Shown: positions 1 through 8,178, counted from the stretch's first letter. The stretch is DNA of 35,832 nucleotides from Nostoc cf. commune SO-36 (GCF_023734775.1 NZ_AP025736.1:1-35832), one strand, 5' to 3'. The notes: generated by a model from the letters alone, not told the origin. Numbers and translations: made by a program.

Positions 1-629
1 AAGCCAAAAATATTTATATCTATTACGCTAATAGTGAAAACCAATTATTAAGACAAGCTTCACGTCTTGCTAACCTTAATAAAAAACTGGTAGGAGATTT
101 AGCATCAAAAGATGGAGATATCCCCACAATTTCTAATGTTGAGCGTCTGGGTGCTTCCATATATGGCGATACCTTATTTGATGATGAAGTCCTACCAGGG
201 TATATCGATTTCCTGCAAAGCTTAGTTAAAGCCAGAAAGATGGAGCAGGGCAATTTACAAGAATCAGCCTATAACAAACAGGAAACGAACAGTAATCTAT
301 ATACTCACAATGAGATTTTATATAGTGAAGAACTGAGTAAACTACTGAAAGAATTAGGTGAAGATTATCAAGCTAATCCCATTACTTTAGGTCGGTTTAC
401 AGGTGGTAAGGACGAAGCCGCTGGATTGATAGCGCTAACAGTAGAATATTTCGGGCCAAATGGCGAAGCAATACCTTCAAAAGCACAAACTATCTTCTGG
501 AATGACAAAACTGGAGAAAAGATGGTTATGGTATGGCGATTGCTACATCTGCCAATACTCCAGAAGCAAGTAGCGTGTTCTCTGCCAAGCATCTACTTTC
601 ATCTGCTAATAATCTTTACAACCAATTAG
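1..629 (+). CDS. 5'-truncated hypothetical protein, probably frameshifted
   Basis: The reading frame is open from base 3, so the N-terminus lies outside the window; the internal ATG at 240 is not needed as a start. The visible part is soluble and charged, starting AKNIYIYYANSENQ, and I do not recognise a family. Up to about base 530 it reads as a normal protein (…FWNDKTGEK), but the last 30 residues (WRLLHLPILQKQ…) look like out-of-frame translation. At the same place a second frame opens (533-1063) with ordinary protein sequence. The two overlap by 97 bases, far more than a normal gene overlap. I infer that they were one gene, now broken near 525-535. Function unknown. Confidence 0.5.
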   Translation, partial: AKNIYIYYANSENQLLRQASRLANLNKKLVGDLASKDGDIPTISNVERLGASIYGDTLFDDEVLPGYIDFLQSLVKARKMEQGNLQESAYNKQETNSNLYTHNEILYSEELSKLLKELGEDYQANPITLGRFTGGKDEAAGLIALTVEYFGPNGEAIPSKAQTIFWNDKTGEKMVMVWRLLHLPILQKQVACSLPSIYFHLLIIFTTN

Positions 630-1063
630 TTAAGGTCAAAAGCTATTGGGCTGCTGAACTACAACAGGAAGAGACATTAGAAAATCTCAATATCACCTCA
701 GAACGTATTAATGTCATCAAAAAACGGCTGAAGCAATTTGATAACTTACCAGGAGGATTAGAACCGATTACAGTTAAGAACACTATCAAAAAACTCAGTA
801 CCTGGAAGGAATTAAAACCAGTCCAGAAGCTGCTGCGCGAGTACACAGAAGGCAGTAAAACTAATTTAGATGATGAAACTTTTATAGTGCAATTAGTGCA
901 AGATACCGACCAACTTAACCTGATTGCAATGGATGGCATTAAAGCCACAAGCTTACGAGTTTCATTAGCTGCTATTTTAATCAGGGCAGAATTCCTATTT
1001 GAGCCGAAAATTGTTATTGGGATTGCCGCCTTTTACCAACACGGGCTGCTATTTATTAGTTAA
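533..1063 (+). CDS. hypothetical protein, probable C-terminal part of the preceding gene
   Basis: 176 codons from an ATG at 533, starting MAIATSANTPEAS. No recognisable ribosome binding site stands out, because the start lies inside the previous frame. The product is largely helical and charged (QQEETLENLNITSERIN…), with no membrane segment or signal peptide and no family I recognise. The last residues (FLFEPKIVIGIAAF…) overlap the 3' end of the decayed recombinase on the other strand, so the natural C-terminus may have been cut by that insertion. It is best read together with the 1-629 frame as one broken gene. It could instead be a separate overlapping gene, which I consider less likely. 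Confidence 0.45.
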   Translation: MAIATSANTPEASSVFSAKHLLSSANNLYNQLVKVKSYWAAELQQEETLENLNITSERINVIKKRLKQFDNLPGGLEPITVKNTIKKLSTWKELKPVQKLLREYTEGSKTNLDDETFIVQLVQDTDQLNLIAMDGIKATSLRVSLAAILIRAEFLFEPKIVIGIAAFYQHGLLFIS

Positions 1064-2021
1064 CTCCAACTGATATTGATTTTTATTGTCCTCGTAAACC
1101 AAAATAGTCCTGGGGTCAGCATGACGGCTCAAATGCTGCACCTTCCGATAGTCTCCTGAAGCCAAATCAAGAGCATCGGTAATCCCCGAATGCCTGATTT
1201 TATGGGGTGTCATCCGCTTAGTTATGCCAGCACGTTCACAGGTTTTTCTCACAATGGCGTAGATGCCATCCCCGGTGAGTTGGTGTCCATAATTGTGGAA
1301 GTCCAGCGCGATAAACAAAGGATCGCTGGGTTTAATATTTGTACGACAGCCCAGCCAGTCGCTAACCGCCTCTGCAATTTCTGGGTTTAAGTCAATCCTA
1401 GTAGAATCATTGCCCTTACCCTTGCCATAATAATTAAAGTCAAATCGTGGTAATCAAAATCTCCCACCATTAACTTCGCCACCTCCCCCCCGCCGCAAAA
1501 CATTTGCCCAAAGCAGCAGAAATAAAGCATAATCCCGCTTTCCCTTGGTGCAGTGGTATCAATTACATCAAAAACTTTGTTGTATTCATCAACTACAACA
1601 CCCCGCGTATCCCTGTACTTAGTCACAATCATTGACTCAATGCGATCGCTATCAAAGTGATATCGGCAGTGCTTGAGGTTCCGTCCCACCTTATTAAATA
1701 CTTGAGGGCGGACAAGTAACGGTTAATAGTTGCCGCCTTCCTACCCTCTGCCACCAAATGATTCTTAAACTTGAGGATTAACCCGTTAGCCGTCTGGTCA
1801 TCCAACCCCCAGAACTCCTCAACATCCTTCTGATTCGGCTCCCTTTGCAAAAAATACTCAAAAAATATCCGTATATTGCCAGCATACCCCCGTTGAGTTG
1901 TCTTAGCCTTCTGCTGCAACTCTGCCAAAAAATCATTTGACGCTTGCAGCTTCTTAGCCACAGAGGTAATAGAACTTTCAGTATATGTACTTAACTTATT
2001 CATTTTTATCGTTAATGACAA
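1049..2021 (-). pseudogene. tyrosine recombinase/integrase pseudogene with several frameshifts
   Basis: Read on the minus strand from an ATG at 2021, an N-terminal core-binding domain is clear (…KTTQRGYAGNIRIFFEYF…, …NRYLSALKYLIRW). The frame then changes near 1680-1690. The next piece runs through VTKYRDTRGV and shifts near 1540, and the piece ALFLLLWANVLRRG shifts again at a seven-G run near 1490. A last shift near 1430 leads to GKGKGNDSTRIDLNPEI and the C-terminus. The catalytic residues survive in the separate pieces: Arg in RRGEVAKL, His and Arg in TPHKIRHSG, His in LSRHADPRT, Tyr in ILVYEDN. No single frame gives a functional enzyme. It is either a dead integrase or a gene damaged by indel errors in the assembly. 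It lies tail to tail with the 533-1063 frame. Confidence 0.85.
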
Positions 2022-2679
2022 TGCACCTTTTCATTAACGTCTTATACCATTACACGCATCACCAACGCAAAATACATTAAACTCCTTCCATCACCAACAC
2101 AAAAGAGATTTTTCCGATTCTGGAGTGCCTGGGATTAAGACTTCTTGGCTTCTAAGTGAGTTTTGTAATTATATTTACTCTTGTAGCAGGCTTTGTGGTC
2201 AAAGATGTCAATCGGCATAGTTATTGATACTACTTTGGCTTTGTTGCGTGCCAAATGTTAGCAAAATTGCTCCAAGCAATGCTGTAATCGCCCTTTCCGG
2301 TGGCGATCGCCTCGCCCCTCGCACACTCCAAATCAAAAGCCCCCCAGAAAGCATCTAGGTGGAGTCTTGATATCAAGGTTGATATCAAACATCAGTTTTA
2401 ATTAGGAGGCTTCATCGCCAGAATCTTCTGAGCCACAGCTTCGGAAACTATAATGGGGTGAGCAGCCTGCTTAATTGTCTATCCTCGCTTCTATACCCCT
2501 GGTTGAGAAATCGTTGCTATCAATGCGTGATATCAACTGTAGACTACAGCTTCTACCTCACTTGCTTGACACAGATGCACAAGTCGGGAGTACTGCTGAA
2601 GGTGATTCAGAAAAAGAATGCTCAAGTCAATGAAGAATTATTTCAATAAAGAGCTACTTACTTCTACCTTGGGAATTTT
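2022..2679. other. intergenic region with possible gene debris, no intact gene
   Basis: I see no convincing gene here. On the minus strand around 2235-2380 a short open stretch reads like coding sequence without a good start (DAFWGAFDLECARGEAIATG, ending WHATKPK). Around 2405-2470, also minus, a tail ends VAQKILAMKPPN. Both look like remnants of lost genes. A 63-codon plus-strand frame at 2458-2649 lies partly over this debris and is not supported. One HIP1 octamer lies near 2302. The region joins the recombinase pseudogene to the exported-protein gene and fits a recombination-prone boundary. Confidence 0.4.
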
Positions 2680-2706
2680 GTGAATAGTGTCAAAGTTTTT
2701 GAAAAT

Positions 2707-3105
2707 ATGAAATTTAGAGTACGGAATCTTGTAGCTTTATTTGTGATAGTATTTACGTTGTTTTTTGTAATACCTACGAATTACAATAGTTTAAATAGTG
2801 TGGCCCATGCTGCAACTATTGAAGAAAAGTTATCGATTATTGATCAGGCAACCTATAGTTCATACCATTCTTCAAGTTTATATGAAAAACCACTAAATAT
2901 TCTCAGTCCGAGGTGTGGGGAAACTAAAGAGAAGATTGGGGACTGGGCATTCATAGGAACTAAAATTCTGAACGAGCATGGTGGGAACGTGGACAATTAT
3001 AGGATGCTGAACTCCATAGTTATTCAAACAGAAGGACGTTCTAATCTGTCTTGTAAAGATGAGTTTCAGACACTTACTACTCTGTTATTGGTTGGGCTGA
3101 TGTAA
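2707..3105 (+). CDS. small exported protein of unknown function
   Basis: Starting at the ATG at 2707, the protein is about 132 residues with a classic Sec signal peptide: basic n-region (MKFRVRN), hydrophobic core (LVALFVIVFTLFFVI), and a likely signal peptidase site at VAHAA. A GTG at 2680 would add nine residues before this signal, so I prefer the ATG. The mature part has two cysteines (SPRCGE, LSCKDE) that could form a disulfide in the periplasm. I recognise no domain. The C-terminus ends in a hydrophobic stretch (TTLLLVGLM), so it may be truncated. It is not in an operon with its neighbours. Confidence 0.6.
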   Translation: MKFRVRNLVALFVIVFTLFFVIPTNYNSLNSVAHAATIEEKLSIIDQATYSSYHSSSLYEKPLNILSPRCGETKEKIGDWAFIGTKILNEHGGNVDNYRMLNSIVIQTEGRSNLSCKDEFQTLTTLLLVGLM

Positions 3106-3176
3106 GCTTGAATCGTATCCCCATGGCATCCAGCATTTTTTTCATTGGGTAAATCATTGTTTGATGTGCTGTTTGG

Positions 3177-3470
3177 TTAATCCTCAAAACTCAGTGGTTT
3201 ACCGTTGAAATGCTGGTAAATTTTCTCAGGGTGAAACCAATCGGGCAAGGTCTTCTCAACATCATCAAGATTATTCCCTTGCTCATCCACCAACCCATAG
3301 CGCACAACGACTCTTTTTAAAGGTGTTTCACCATTAGCTGAGAACTTCTCAAGCAATACAGTACCCGATTTTCGAGCGCTTGCTGTACCGTCTGGGAATG
3401 ATTCATTAGTGGCATTGTGGGTTATACCCAATAGGTATTCCTTAGCCTTGCGAGTATCAGTTAAGCTCAT
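3177..3470 (-). CDS. C-terminal part of the P-loop ATPase, in a shifted frame
   Basis: 97 codons starting MSLTDTRKAKEYLLGITHNA. The ATG overlaps the TGA of the ATPase gene as ATGA, so it could be read by translational coupling. The sequence begins mid-domain, right after the ATPase Walker B region, and the two join smoothly if one base is inserted or a -1 shift occurs (…GESAIAFS / MSLTDTRKAK…). The LLGITH motif (a short hydrophobic strand followed by T-H) looks like a sensor region of an ATPase core, as expected just after Walker B. I infer that it is the C-terminal third of the same protein. Alternatively it is a distinct small subunit. Confidence 0.6.
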   Translation of the reverse strand: MSLTDTRKAKEYLLGITHNATNESFPDGTASARKSGTVLLEKFSANGETPLKRVVVRYGLVDEQGNNLDDVEKTLPDWFHPEKIYQHFNGKPLSFED

Positions 3471-4606
3471 CTTGAAAATGCGATCGCACTTTCACCGCAC
3501 AAAGATTTCAAATTTGTGAATTCATCACAAATTACCTGCTGTTTAGTGGTCGGTTTCTGCTTAATCCTGGTCAACCAACGTTCGCAACAATCTTCAAAAG
3601 CAAGGCTTATTTCATCCTCCGACTCTACCTTACTAGCAGCGTCTAGTAGTTTCCATACATCAGCATTATCCCCAGTGGCATGTCTATCAATCAGTTGATG
3701 AATTGGTGCATCAAGGCAGTATTTTCTAATCAATGCAATCGCTGTAGCAGTATAAGTTTTACCTGAGCCTTGGTTGCCAATAAGCCATAGTGGTTTAAGT
3801 GAATTGATTATCTTCCACAAATAACCGTCTTCATGGTTTTTAAGGGCATCTATGAGGGTATTTTTAAGCTGTTCATCCGGTGATACCTGAGTAAAACTTT
3901 TAGAATCCTGCTTGCTGTCTTGAAGCTTGTTCAATTCCCTTGTCGCTTTGGCTGCTGCCAGCCGATTATCTACAATCTGTTTATCTAACTCGGATAAATT
4001 TAACTCGTGACTTTTAAGTGCAGTTTCACCTTGCAGCCTTCCATTAATCTCATCAAGCGCTAATTCATTGGGTGATTTCATCGCTTCTATCGTCTCTGTC
4101 GCATTACGGGCGATGGCCTGCTTAGTCACTACGCTTTGTTGCTGTTTTGAAAATTGGGTAAGCTCTAAATGATTTTGCACTATTAAGTCATTCTCAAGTG
4201 CTTTAACCTTGAGTAGCGATAACTGACTATGGATAGCTTTCTCCTGGCTATCTGTAAGTGTTTTAGACCCAGCGTAAGCACTCAACAGTGCGACTGTACC
4301 AGCTAAACCATATAGAGGTGCAGCAGGTGATTCAGCAGGCAATATACGTAATGTTTTCACATGAGCATCAAAAGTAAAGTTCCTGCGCTCCTGTTCTATC
4401 ATCCAGCTAATACCGCGCTTGATTTGTTCACCTTTGCAAGGTTGATTATTGCCTGTGAAACAAAATAATGTTTCACTATACTTGGTGGCATCGTTCCAGA
4501 GTGGTAACGTTAAACTTAGTCCCCCAATGAGCAAAGTGCTTATAGCAAATGTGGCAATCTGGCGCTCTGTTTTTAATCGTTGGTTAAACTGCTCTATCTC
4601 TTCCAT
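3467..4606 (-). CDS. membrane-anchored P-loop ATPase (probably C-terminally frameshifted)
   Basis: 379 residues. There is a hydrophobic segment at about 17-36 and another at about 96-112, so the protein is anchored in the membrane with a large cytoplasmic part. A long charged helical region at about 120-240, likely coiled coil, is followed by the ATPase core: Walker A GNQGSGKT at 277-284 and Walker B QQVICDEF with Asp361-Glu362. The frame stops at 379, soon after Walker B, leaving no room for sensor and arginine-finger elements. Those appear to lie in the next frame (3177-3470). It is the last major gene of the 7506-3177 operon and overlaps the small membrane gene before it. Plausible roles are a motor for DNA or protein transfer, or assembly of the membrane complex encoded upstream. 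I cannot name a family with confidence. Confidence 0.7.
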   Translation of the reverse strand: MEEIEQFNQRLKTERQIATFAISTLLIGGLSLTLPLWNDATKYSETLFCFTGNNQPCKGEQIKRGISWMIEQERRNFTFDAHVKTLRILPAESPAAPLYGLAGTVALLSAYAGSKTLTDSQEKAIHSQLSLLKVKALENDLIVQNHLELTQFSKQQQSVVTKQAIARNATETIEAMKSPNELALDEINGRLQGETALKSHELNLSELDKQIVDNRLAAAKATRELNKLQDSKQDSKSFTQVSPDEQLKNTLIDALKNHEDGYLWKIINSLKPLWLIGNQGSGKTYTATAIALIRKYCLDAPIHQLIDRHATGDNADVWKLLDAASKVESEDEISLAFEDCCERWLTRIKQKPTTKQQVICDEFTNLKSLCGESAIAFSR

Positions 4607-4767
4607 AAAATCAAAAATATCAACCCAAAAAATATCATCAGGGGAAAGTAAGCATTAAGCAGAAGTAGCACCTGCCGAACAAATAAAAGTATTTGAGCAT
4701 CTAACCCAGACTGTTTACCCCAAGAAGTAAGGTGCTTCAGATTTACAGCAGTGTTTACGGCATCCAT
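4594..4767 (-). CDS. small single-pass membrane protein
   Basis: A 57-codon gene. It starts ATG at 4767 (MDAVNTAVNLKHLTSWGK) and ends TAG at 4594, overlapping the ATPase start by 13 bases. The second half is one strong hydrophobic helix (residues about 30-54, containing FPLMIFFGLIFLILW), ending in KR. The overlap, orientation and lack of any other gene in this 220-base gap argue that it is real and coupled to the ATPase. It is probably a small membrane subunit of the same complex. No family recognised. Confidence 0.55.
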   Translation of the reverse strand: MDAVNTAVNLKHLTSWGKQSGLDAQILLFVRQVLLLLNAYFPLMIFFGLIFLILWKR

Positions 4768-4833
4768 AACAGATTGTTTACAGCAAATATGAAAAGCAGA
4801 GTTCCGCCTATAACTGTTAAAAAGTTTCTTTGT

Positions 4834-5412
4834 CTATACATTTGGTTTTCTTCTTAATGGGATTGTTAATACCCAAGTTGCAACTAGTCCCAAGATAAAC
4901 ATTGCTGGCGTTAATACCCCTTCTGGGAGTGTGAAAGTATTAGTATTTTGTGCTGATTTAATTTCTGTGTACGTCTGTTGTATCTGACTCTCAGTTGACC
5001 TAACTTCTGTGACTATTTTTTGTGTAGAGTTCCACCCAATTACCCCACCGATTGCAAGTTTACTCATTGCGACCAATGGTTTGGCATGACTTAATGACCA
5101 GCGCTCACTAGATAGCTCAAAGTTAAAACTTTCACCACAATCAATCAGTCCTGGCAGTAGTGCCAATATCATTGACATTGCCAGAATAATGCTAATTGAT
5201 ATTTGCATTGAGAATAGAAGCCAAGCCAATGATGCCGAACCAACTTGGCATGATAGAAACAGTAACCCACTATCTATACGTTTCCTAGCCTGAATATCAG
5301 CGTACAGTTTTGATTCAATATGCTGTAAATACCGTGCTGTATCTTGGTTAATCCCTGCACTGTTATCGTCATCCAGTCGGTCATCTAATTCGTCATTGTT
5401 GTGTGGTAGCAT
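4834..5412 (-). CDS. multi-pass membrane protein of the minus-strand operon
   Basis: 192 residues. The N-terminal 45 residues are very acidic and hydrophilic (NDELDDRLDDDNS), followed by two adjacent membrane helices (about 49-68 and 70-90). A weaker hydrophobic segment lies at 113-127, then a soluble loop with a short coiled coil (QKIVTEVRSTESQIQQ), and a last helix at 166-184 ending in a basic tail (LRRKP). This could be a membrane partner of the downstream ATPase. No enzymatic motif and no family recognised. It lies 68 bases after the preceding gene in the operon. Confidence 0.6.
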   Translation of the reverse strand: MLPHNNDELDDRLDDDNSAGINQDTARYLQHIESKLYADIQARKRIDSGLLFLSCQVGSASLAWLLFSMQISISIILAMSMILALLPGLIDCGESFNFELSSERWSLSHAKPLVAMSKLAIGGVIGWNSTQKIVTEVRSTESQIQQTYTEIKSAQNTNTFTLPEGVLTPAMFILGLVATWVLTIPLRRKPNV

Positions 5413-5480
5413 AAGAATACTAAACTTGATTGTTGAAAATACCTGAGCAATTCGCAGTTACTCAGATACTTGTTTTGAAA

Positions 5481-6167
5481 TTAGAATCCTAATGCCGATT
5501 TAATCGCTGTGAACTTCTCAGCTAGCAATCCGCGTACTGTATTGGGTTGATAGTTCTTTTGAGTGATTAAATCAAATCTCGCATCATCACCACGGTTTAA
5601 AGCTTCGTTAACTATTTTAGTTTTGTACGTTTCATCAGCCGATAATTGCTTAATCCCTGGTCTGTTCGATTGGTCAATTAGATTAGCTTGATTGTCAACT
5701 CCCACTAGGTAAGCATCGATATAACCTTTAATTTGGGTGTAATTCATCTGGTAATTATGGCGCTGGTTTTCAGTATTCCGAGCGTTTATCAATTCAGCCG
5801 CAAGCTCACTTCTCTTGTGGGCATATTGAGTATTTGCAAGCGTAGCGTTCATTACTGCTTTATCAATCTCGATGGCACTCTTACCAGCATTCACCAATAC
5901 TTCAGAGATGGCTTTGTTATAAGCTGTAGAACCATTGATTATTTCTTGATATGCTTGGGCAAGCTTAGGAGCAAACTCTGCTGAAAGCCTACCTTGTCGC
6001 GCTAATTCCCCAATCTTTTGAGCAGATGCAACATCACCCATCATTGCATTTGTAAAATCATCTAGACTTACACCAAATTTAGTCTTGAGAACTCGGTTAA
6101 TCTTCCGTGCTTTGGGCGTTACGTGGTTTTTGAGTGTAAGCTTGCCAGTACTTGAATTTTTCACCAT
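5481..6167 (-). CDS. hypothetical soluble helical protein
   Basis: 228 residues with no membrane segment. The N-terminus is basic (KLTLKNHVTPKARKINRVLK), and the rest is predominantly helical and rich in Ala, Asn and Gln (e.g. ELARQGRLSAEFAPKLAQAY). Its start overlaps the 71-aa membrane gene by seven bases, which suggests translational coupling and a joint role. It could be a cytoplasmic component tethered to the membrane by that partner. I recognise no domain. Other than its tight position in the operon, nothing indicates the function. Confidence 0.6.
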   Translation of the reverse strand: MVKNSSTGKLTLKNHVTPKARKINRVLKTKFGVSLDDFTNAMMGDVASAQKIGELARQGRLSAEFAPKLAQAYQEIINGSTAYNKAISEVLVNAGKSAIEIDKAVMNATLANTQYAHKRSELAAELINARNTENQRHNYQMNYTQIKGYIDAYLVGVDNQANLIDQSNRPGIKQLSADETYKTKIVNEALNRGDDARFDLITQKNYQPNTVRGLLAEKFTAIKSALGF

Positions 6168-6376
6168 TTTGGTAGTTCCTTGGGTATTTCCAAATATCGA
6201 TTAGGATCAACAAAATCTCTATGCTGTATCTGCTTAACTCTGATTTGTGATAACCGACAATTGTCGTAAGCTTGTAGGCTAAAGAGCAGGCTTGCAATGC
6301 CTAAGATGATGAATCCTACTTTCTTGGGATTAAACGAGATTGTGTAACCTTCACCCTGCTTTACTGGGTAATGCAA
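6161..6376 (-). CDS. small single-pass membrane protein
   Basis: 71 residues (MHYPVKQGEGYTISFNPKK…) with one membrane helix at about 20-36 (VGFIILGIASLLFSLQA) and a basic, hydrophilic C-terminal half. It overlaps the gene before it by 26 bases and the gene after it by 7, the packing expected of a real co-translated gene. Like the 57-aa protein at 4594-4767, it is probably a small membrane subunit of the complex encoded by this operon. No family recognised. Confidence 0.55.
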   Translation of the reverse strand: MHYPVKQGEGYTISFNPKKVGFIILGIASLLFSLQAYDNCRLSQIRVKQIQHRDFVDPNRYLEIPKELPKW

Positions 6377-7091
6377 ATCTTGATAAGATATTGGCCTTTG
6401 AACTTTTGATATTTTGGCGGATACCTCCTATATCCGCTTTGACATTAGTTGAGAAGTTTTCTACCTTTTGATTTAGCCTAGTTGCCCTATCTGCTATGTG
6501 CGTTCTCACAGCGTCAGCATTGGTGTCTAATGCGCTCTCTACCTGATCAAAACGATGGTCAACATAACCCCTAATTGCACTGGTTACACTGGTTAAAAAA
6601 CTTGCATAATCATTGAAAACATCATCGACACTATCAGCAACCACTAGACACTCTTGTTCACTCAGTTCAAAACCCAGTGCCAAAGATTGAGTAGATACCA
6701 ACGCCTGTTTATCAGCATTGGTAACAGCCAGGGATTGACTATTATTAATTTCTGGAGGTGCGTAGTTTACCGCTATAGGCATCGTGTTTACTTCCTCGTC
6801 CTCTGTTTCTTCCTGTGCAAAGATTTCAGACTCTTGGTGCTGGGTGAGGGGTTCTTGGACGGGGGATGGATAGTTTACTGGCGCAGACATCGCGCTTACT
6901 ATTTCAGTTGATTGCTGGTCTTGGGTGATAGCCTTAATCACTTCTGCGCGAACATCACTACTCCAATCAGTTTTGTAGTTTGGGTACAGCTCTAAAATTT
7001 TTGATTCAATAACTGTTCCTGATACTTCTAAGGCATTATTTTTGAGAGTGCGGCGTATAGAGTCTACTTTGTTCTTCAGGTCTTTACCCAT
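6351..7091 (-). CDS. hypothetical protein with N-terminal helical domain and C-terminal coiled coil
   Basis: 246 residues in three parts. Residues 1-65 are a small basic helical domain (LKNKVDSIRRTLKNNALEVS). A low-complexity acidic linker rich in Gln, Glu and Pro spans about 65-130 and contains two similar segments (SAMSAPVNYPSP and TMPIAVNYAPPE). From about 155 to the end is a long amphipathic heptad-type region (VDHRFDQVESALDTNADAV). The coiled coil suggests oligomerisation or docking on the membrane proteins that follow. It starts one base after the stop of the 137-aa gene. No enzymatic motifs and no family recognised. Confidence 0.6.
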   Translation of the reverse strand: MGKDLKNKVDSIRRTLKNNALEVSGTVIESKILELYPNYKTDWSSDVRAEVIKAITQDQQSTEIVSAMSAPVNYPSPVQEPLTQHQESEIFAQEETEDEEVNTMPIAVNYAPPEINNSQSLAVTNADKQALVSTQSLALGFELSEQECLVVADSVDDVFNDYASFLTSVTSAIRGYVDHRFDQVESALDTNADAVRTHIADRATRLNQKVENFSTNVKADIGGIRQNIKSSKANILSRFALPSKAG

Positions 7092-7092
7092 G

Positions 7093-7506
7093 CTATTTAT
7101 TCCTTGAAATTGCAGTTAAAAAAACAACCTTGGACGCTTCTTGAAAACTGTAAACGTTTTGTTTGCGAAACTGTATACGTGCTTTATAAAAAGCATTTAG
7201 CAGCATTCTGTCTGTTACGTGTGGCTTAATCTCTCGCAGGATAGATAAAATTAACTCCCCCGACAATTCTTGATAGTTAGAGTAGTTGTCTTGAAACTGA
7301 TTAAATACTTTTAGTGCCGACTTAGTAACAACTGTTCGTGGGTTTTTTACTTTGAGAACTGCATAGGTTTGGATATTTTTTAAGTTAACAATCAACCCTG
7401 AATTCTCTATTTCCCTCCTAATTTGTCTCCAGCGTCTAGGCGACAGTTTGCCTGAAATTGCCTCGAATGCTTGTCTGTAATAGTCTTTCTGTTCCTTGGC
7501 TTGCAT
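7093..7506 (-). CDS. hypothetical protein, first gene of the minus-strand operon
   Basis: 137 residues, strongly basic (pI clearly high from KLSPRRWRQIRREIENSG), helical, with no membrane segment. The basic N-terminal half could bind DNA, but I see no clear helix-turn-helix. It is the promoter-proximal gene of the operon running to 3177. A good promoter lies immediately upstream (-10 at 7546-7541, -35 at 7569-7564), overlapped by a palindrome. The next gene begins one base after its stop. Function unknown. Confidence 0.6.
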   Translation of the reverse strand: MQAKEQKDYYRQAFEAISGKLSPRRWRQIRREIENSGLIVNLKNIQTYAVLKVKNPRTVVTKSALKVFNQFQDNYSNYQELSGELILSILREIKPHVTDRMLLNAFYKARIQFRKQNVYSFQEASKVVFLTAISRNK

Positions 7507-7536
7507 TTTGATTGATACAGATGAAGTTCATCTCCA

Positions 7537-7569
7537 ATACATTGTATACTATTAGCAGACAGCAGACAA
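7537..7569 (-). promoter_or_regulatory. promoter of the minus-strand operon with overlapping operator palindrome
   Basis: Read on the minus strand, TTGTCT (7569-7564) and TACAAT (7546-7541) are separated by exactly 17 bases, a good sigma-70 type promoter, with the first gene's ATG about 35 bases further on. The -10 lies inside an 11-bp perfect palindrome, ATACA-T-TGTAT, at 7537-7547. A protein bound there would block the promoter. The obvious candidate is the XRE regulator encoded divergently at 7607. The binding is inferred; the spacing and palindrome are seen. Confidence 0.55.
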
Positions 7570-7606
7570 CTATATAGCGACAACATACAATAGAATCAAC
7601 TATTGG

Positions 7607-7867
7607 ATGGAATTTATGTTGCAATTAATGCAGGTAAAAAAAACGATTGAGGTGGTGAAGAACTTCCCCGGACTAGGGGAAAAAATTAAAAAAGCCAGGG
7701 AGGGTGACAAACGCTCTCTATCTCAGATATGTAGGGAATCTGGTATATCTCGTCCCTACTGGTATCAGCTTGAGAATGAACAAATTTACTCATCGGTGAG
7801 TGAAGAGATGATCCGCAAAATCGAAGCGACCCTTGGCGTTGATTTTGGTGTGTCCTTTGAAGACTGA
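7607..7867 (+). CDS. XRE-family helix-turn-helix regulator
   Basis: 86 residues with a Cro/C1-type fold: KIKKAREGDKRSLSQICRES followed by the recognition helix GISRPYWYQLENEQ, then a further helix (SEEMIRKIEATLGV). An in-frame ATG at 7616 is an alternative start that keeps the whole domain. It is divergent from the 7506-3177 operon, and the roughly 100-base gap holds a palindrome over that operon's -10. It is therefore most likely the repressor or switch for that operon, and perhaps for itself. A -10-like TACAAT lies at 7586-7591 for this gene. Confidence 0.8.
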   Translation: MEFMLQLMQVKKTIEVVKNFPGLGEKIKKAREGDKRSLSQICRESGISRPYWYQLENEQIYSSVSEEMIRKIEATLGVDFGVSFED

Positions 7868-7879
7868 ACTATATATGCA

Positions 7880-8029
7880 AATTTTTTATGAACCCTAAGT
7901 TACATCACCGCGACTGCGACAACGAAAAATCAGTACTTTCAGAAGTGCGATCGCACTTGTCGCCTTGTTTTGGCTGTCGCCTGTATAAATTTTTATGAAA
8001 TGTAACTGTCTGGCGACAACTGCGACCCT
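7880..8029. repeat. two imperfect direct repeats with GCGAC(A) motifs
   Basis: Two segments share the order AAATTTTT(T)ATGAA, a GTTAC/GTAAC core, then a GCGAC pair: 7880-7922 (ending CGACTGCGACAAC) and 7987-8027 (ending GGCGACAACTGCGACC). Between them lie two inverted copies of the GCGACA core (TTGTCGCC at 7957, CTGTCGCC at 7974) and a 16-bp palindrome around HIP1 (AAGTGCGATCGCACTT, 7943-7958). The region is non-coding and lies directly before the replication genes. It may be an origin, a centromere or an operator array. Confidence 0.45.
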
Positions 8030-8110
8030 TATGATGCAAGGATTCCAGGCTGTGAAATATATCTGCAAGGCTATTTTTTAATTAAAAACCTGGGAATTTT
8101 CCTAGTTTTG

Positions 8111-8124
8111 GATCAAAAGTGATC
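8111..8124. promoter_or_regulatory. candidate operator upstream of the 85-aa DNA-binding protein
   Basis: Inverted repeat GATCA-AAAG-TGATC, 55 bases before the start codon of the small DNA-binding gene at 8179. Its position suits autoregulation of that gene. Evidence is the symmetry and position only. Confidence 0.3.
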
Positions 8125-8178
8125 AAATAGCCATAAATGTAGTATTCTGTTATGCGTATACCTAAAGTAAGGAATTAG

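Noticed and set aside
2458..2649. 63-codon plus-strand frame with GTG start
   Set aside because: No ribosome binding site, unusual composition, and it overlaps coding-like debris on the other strand.
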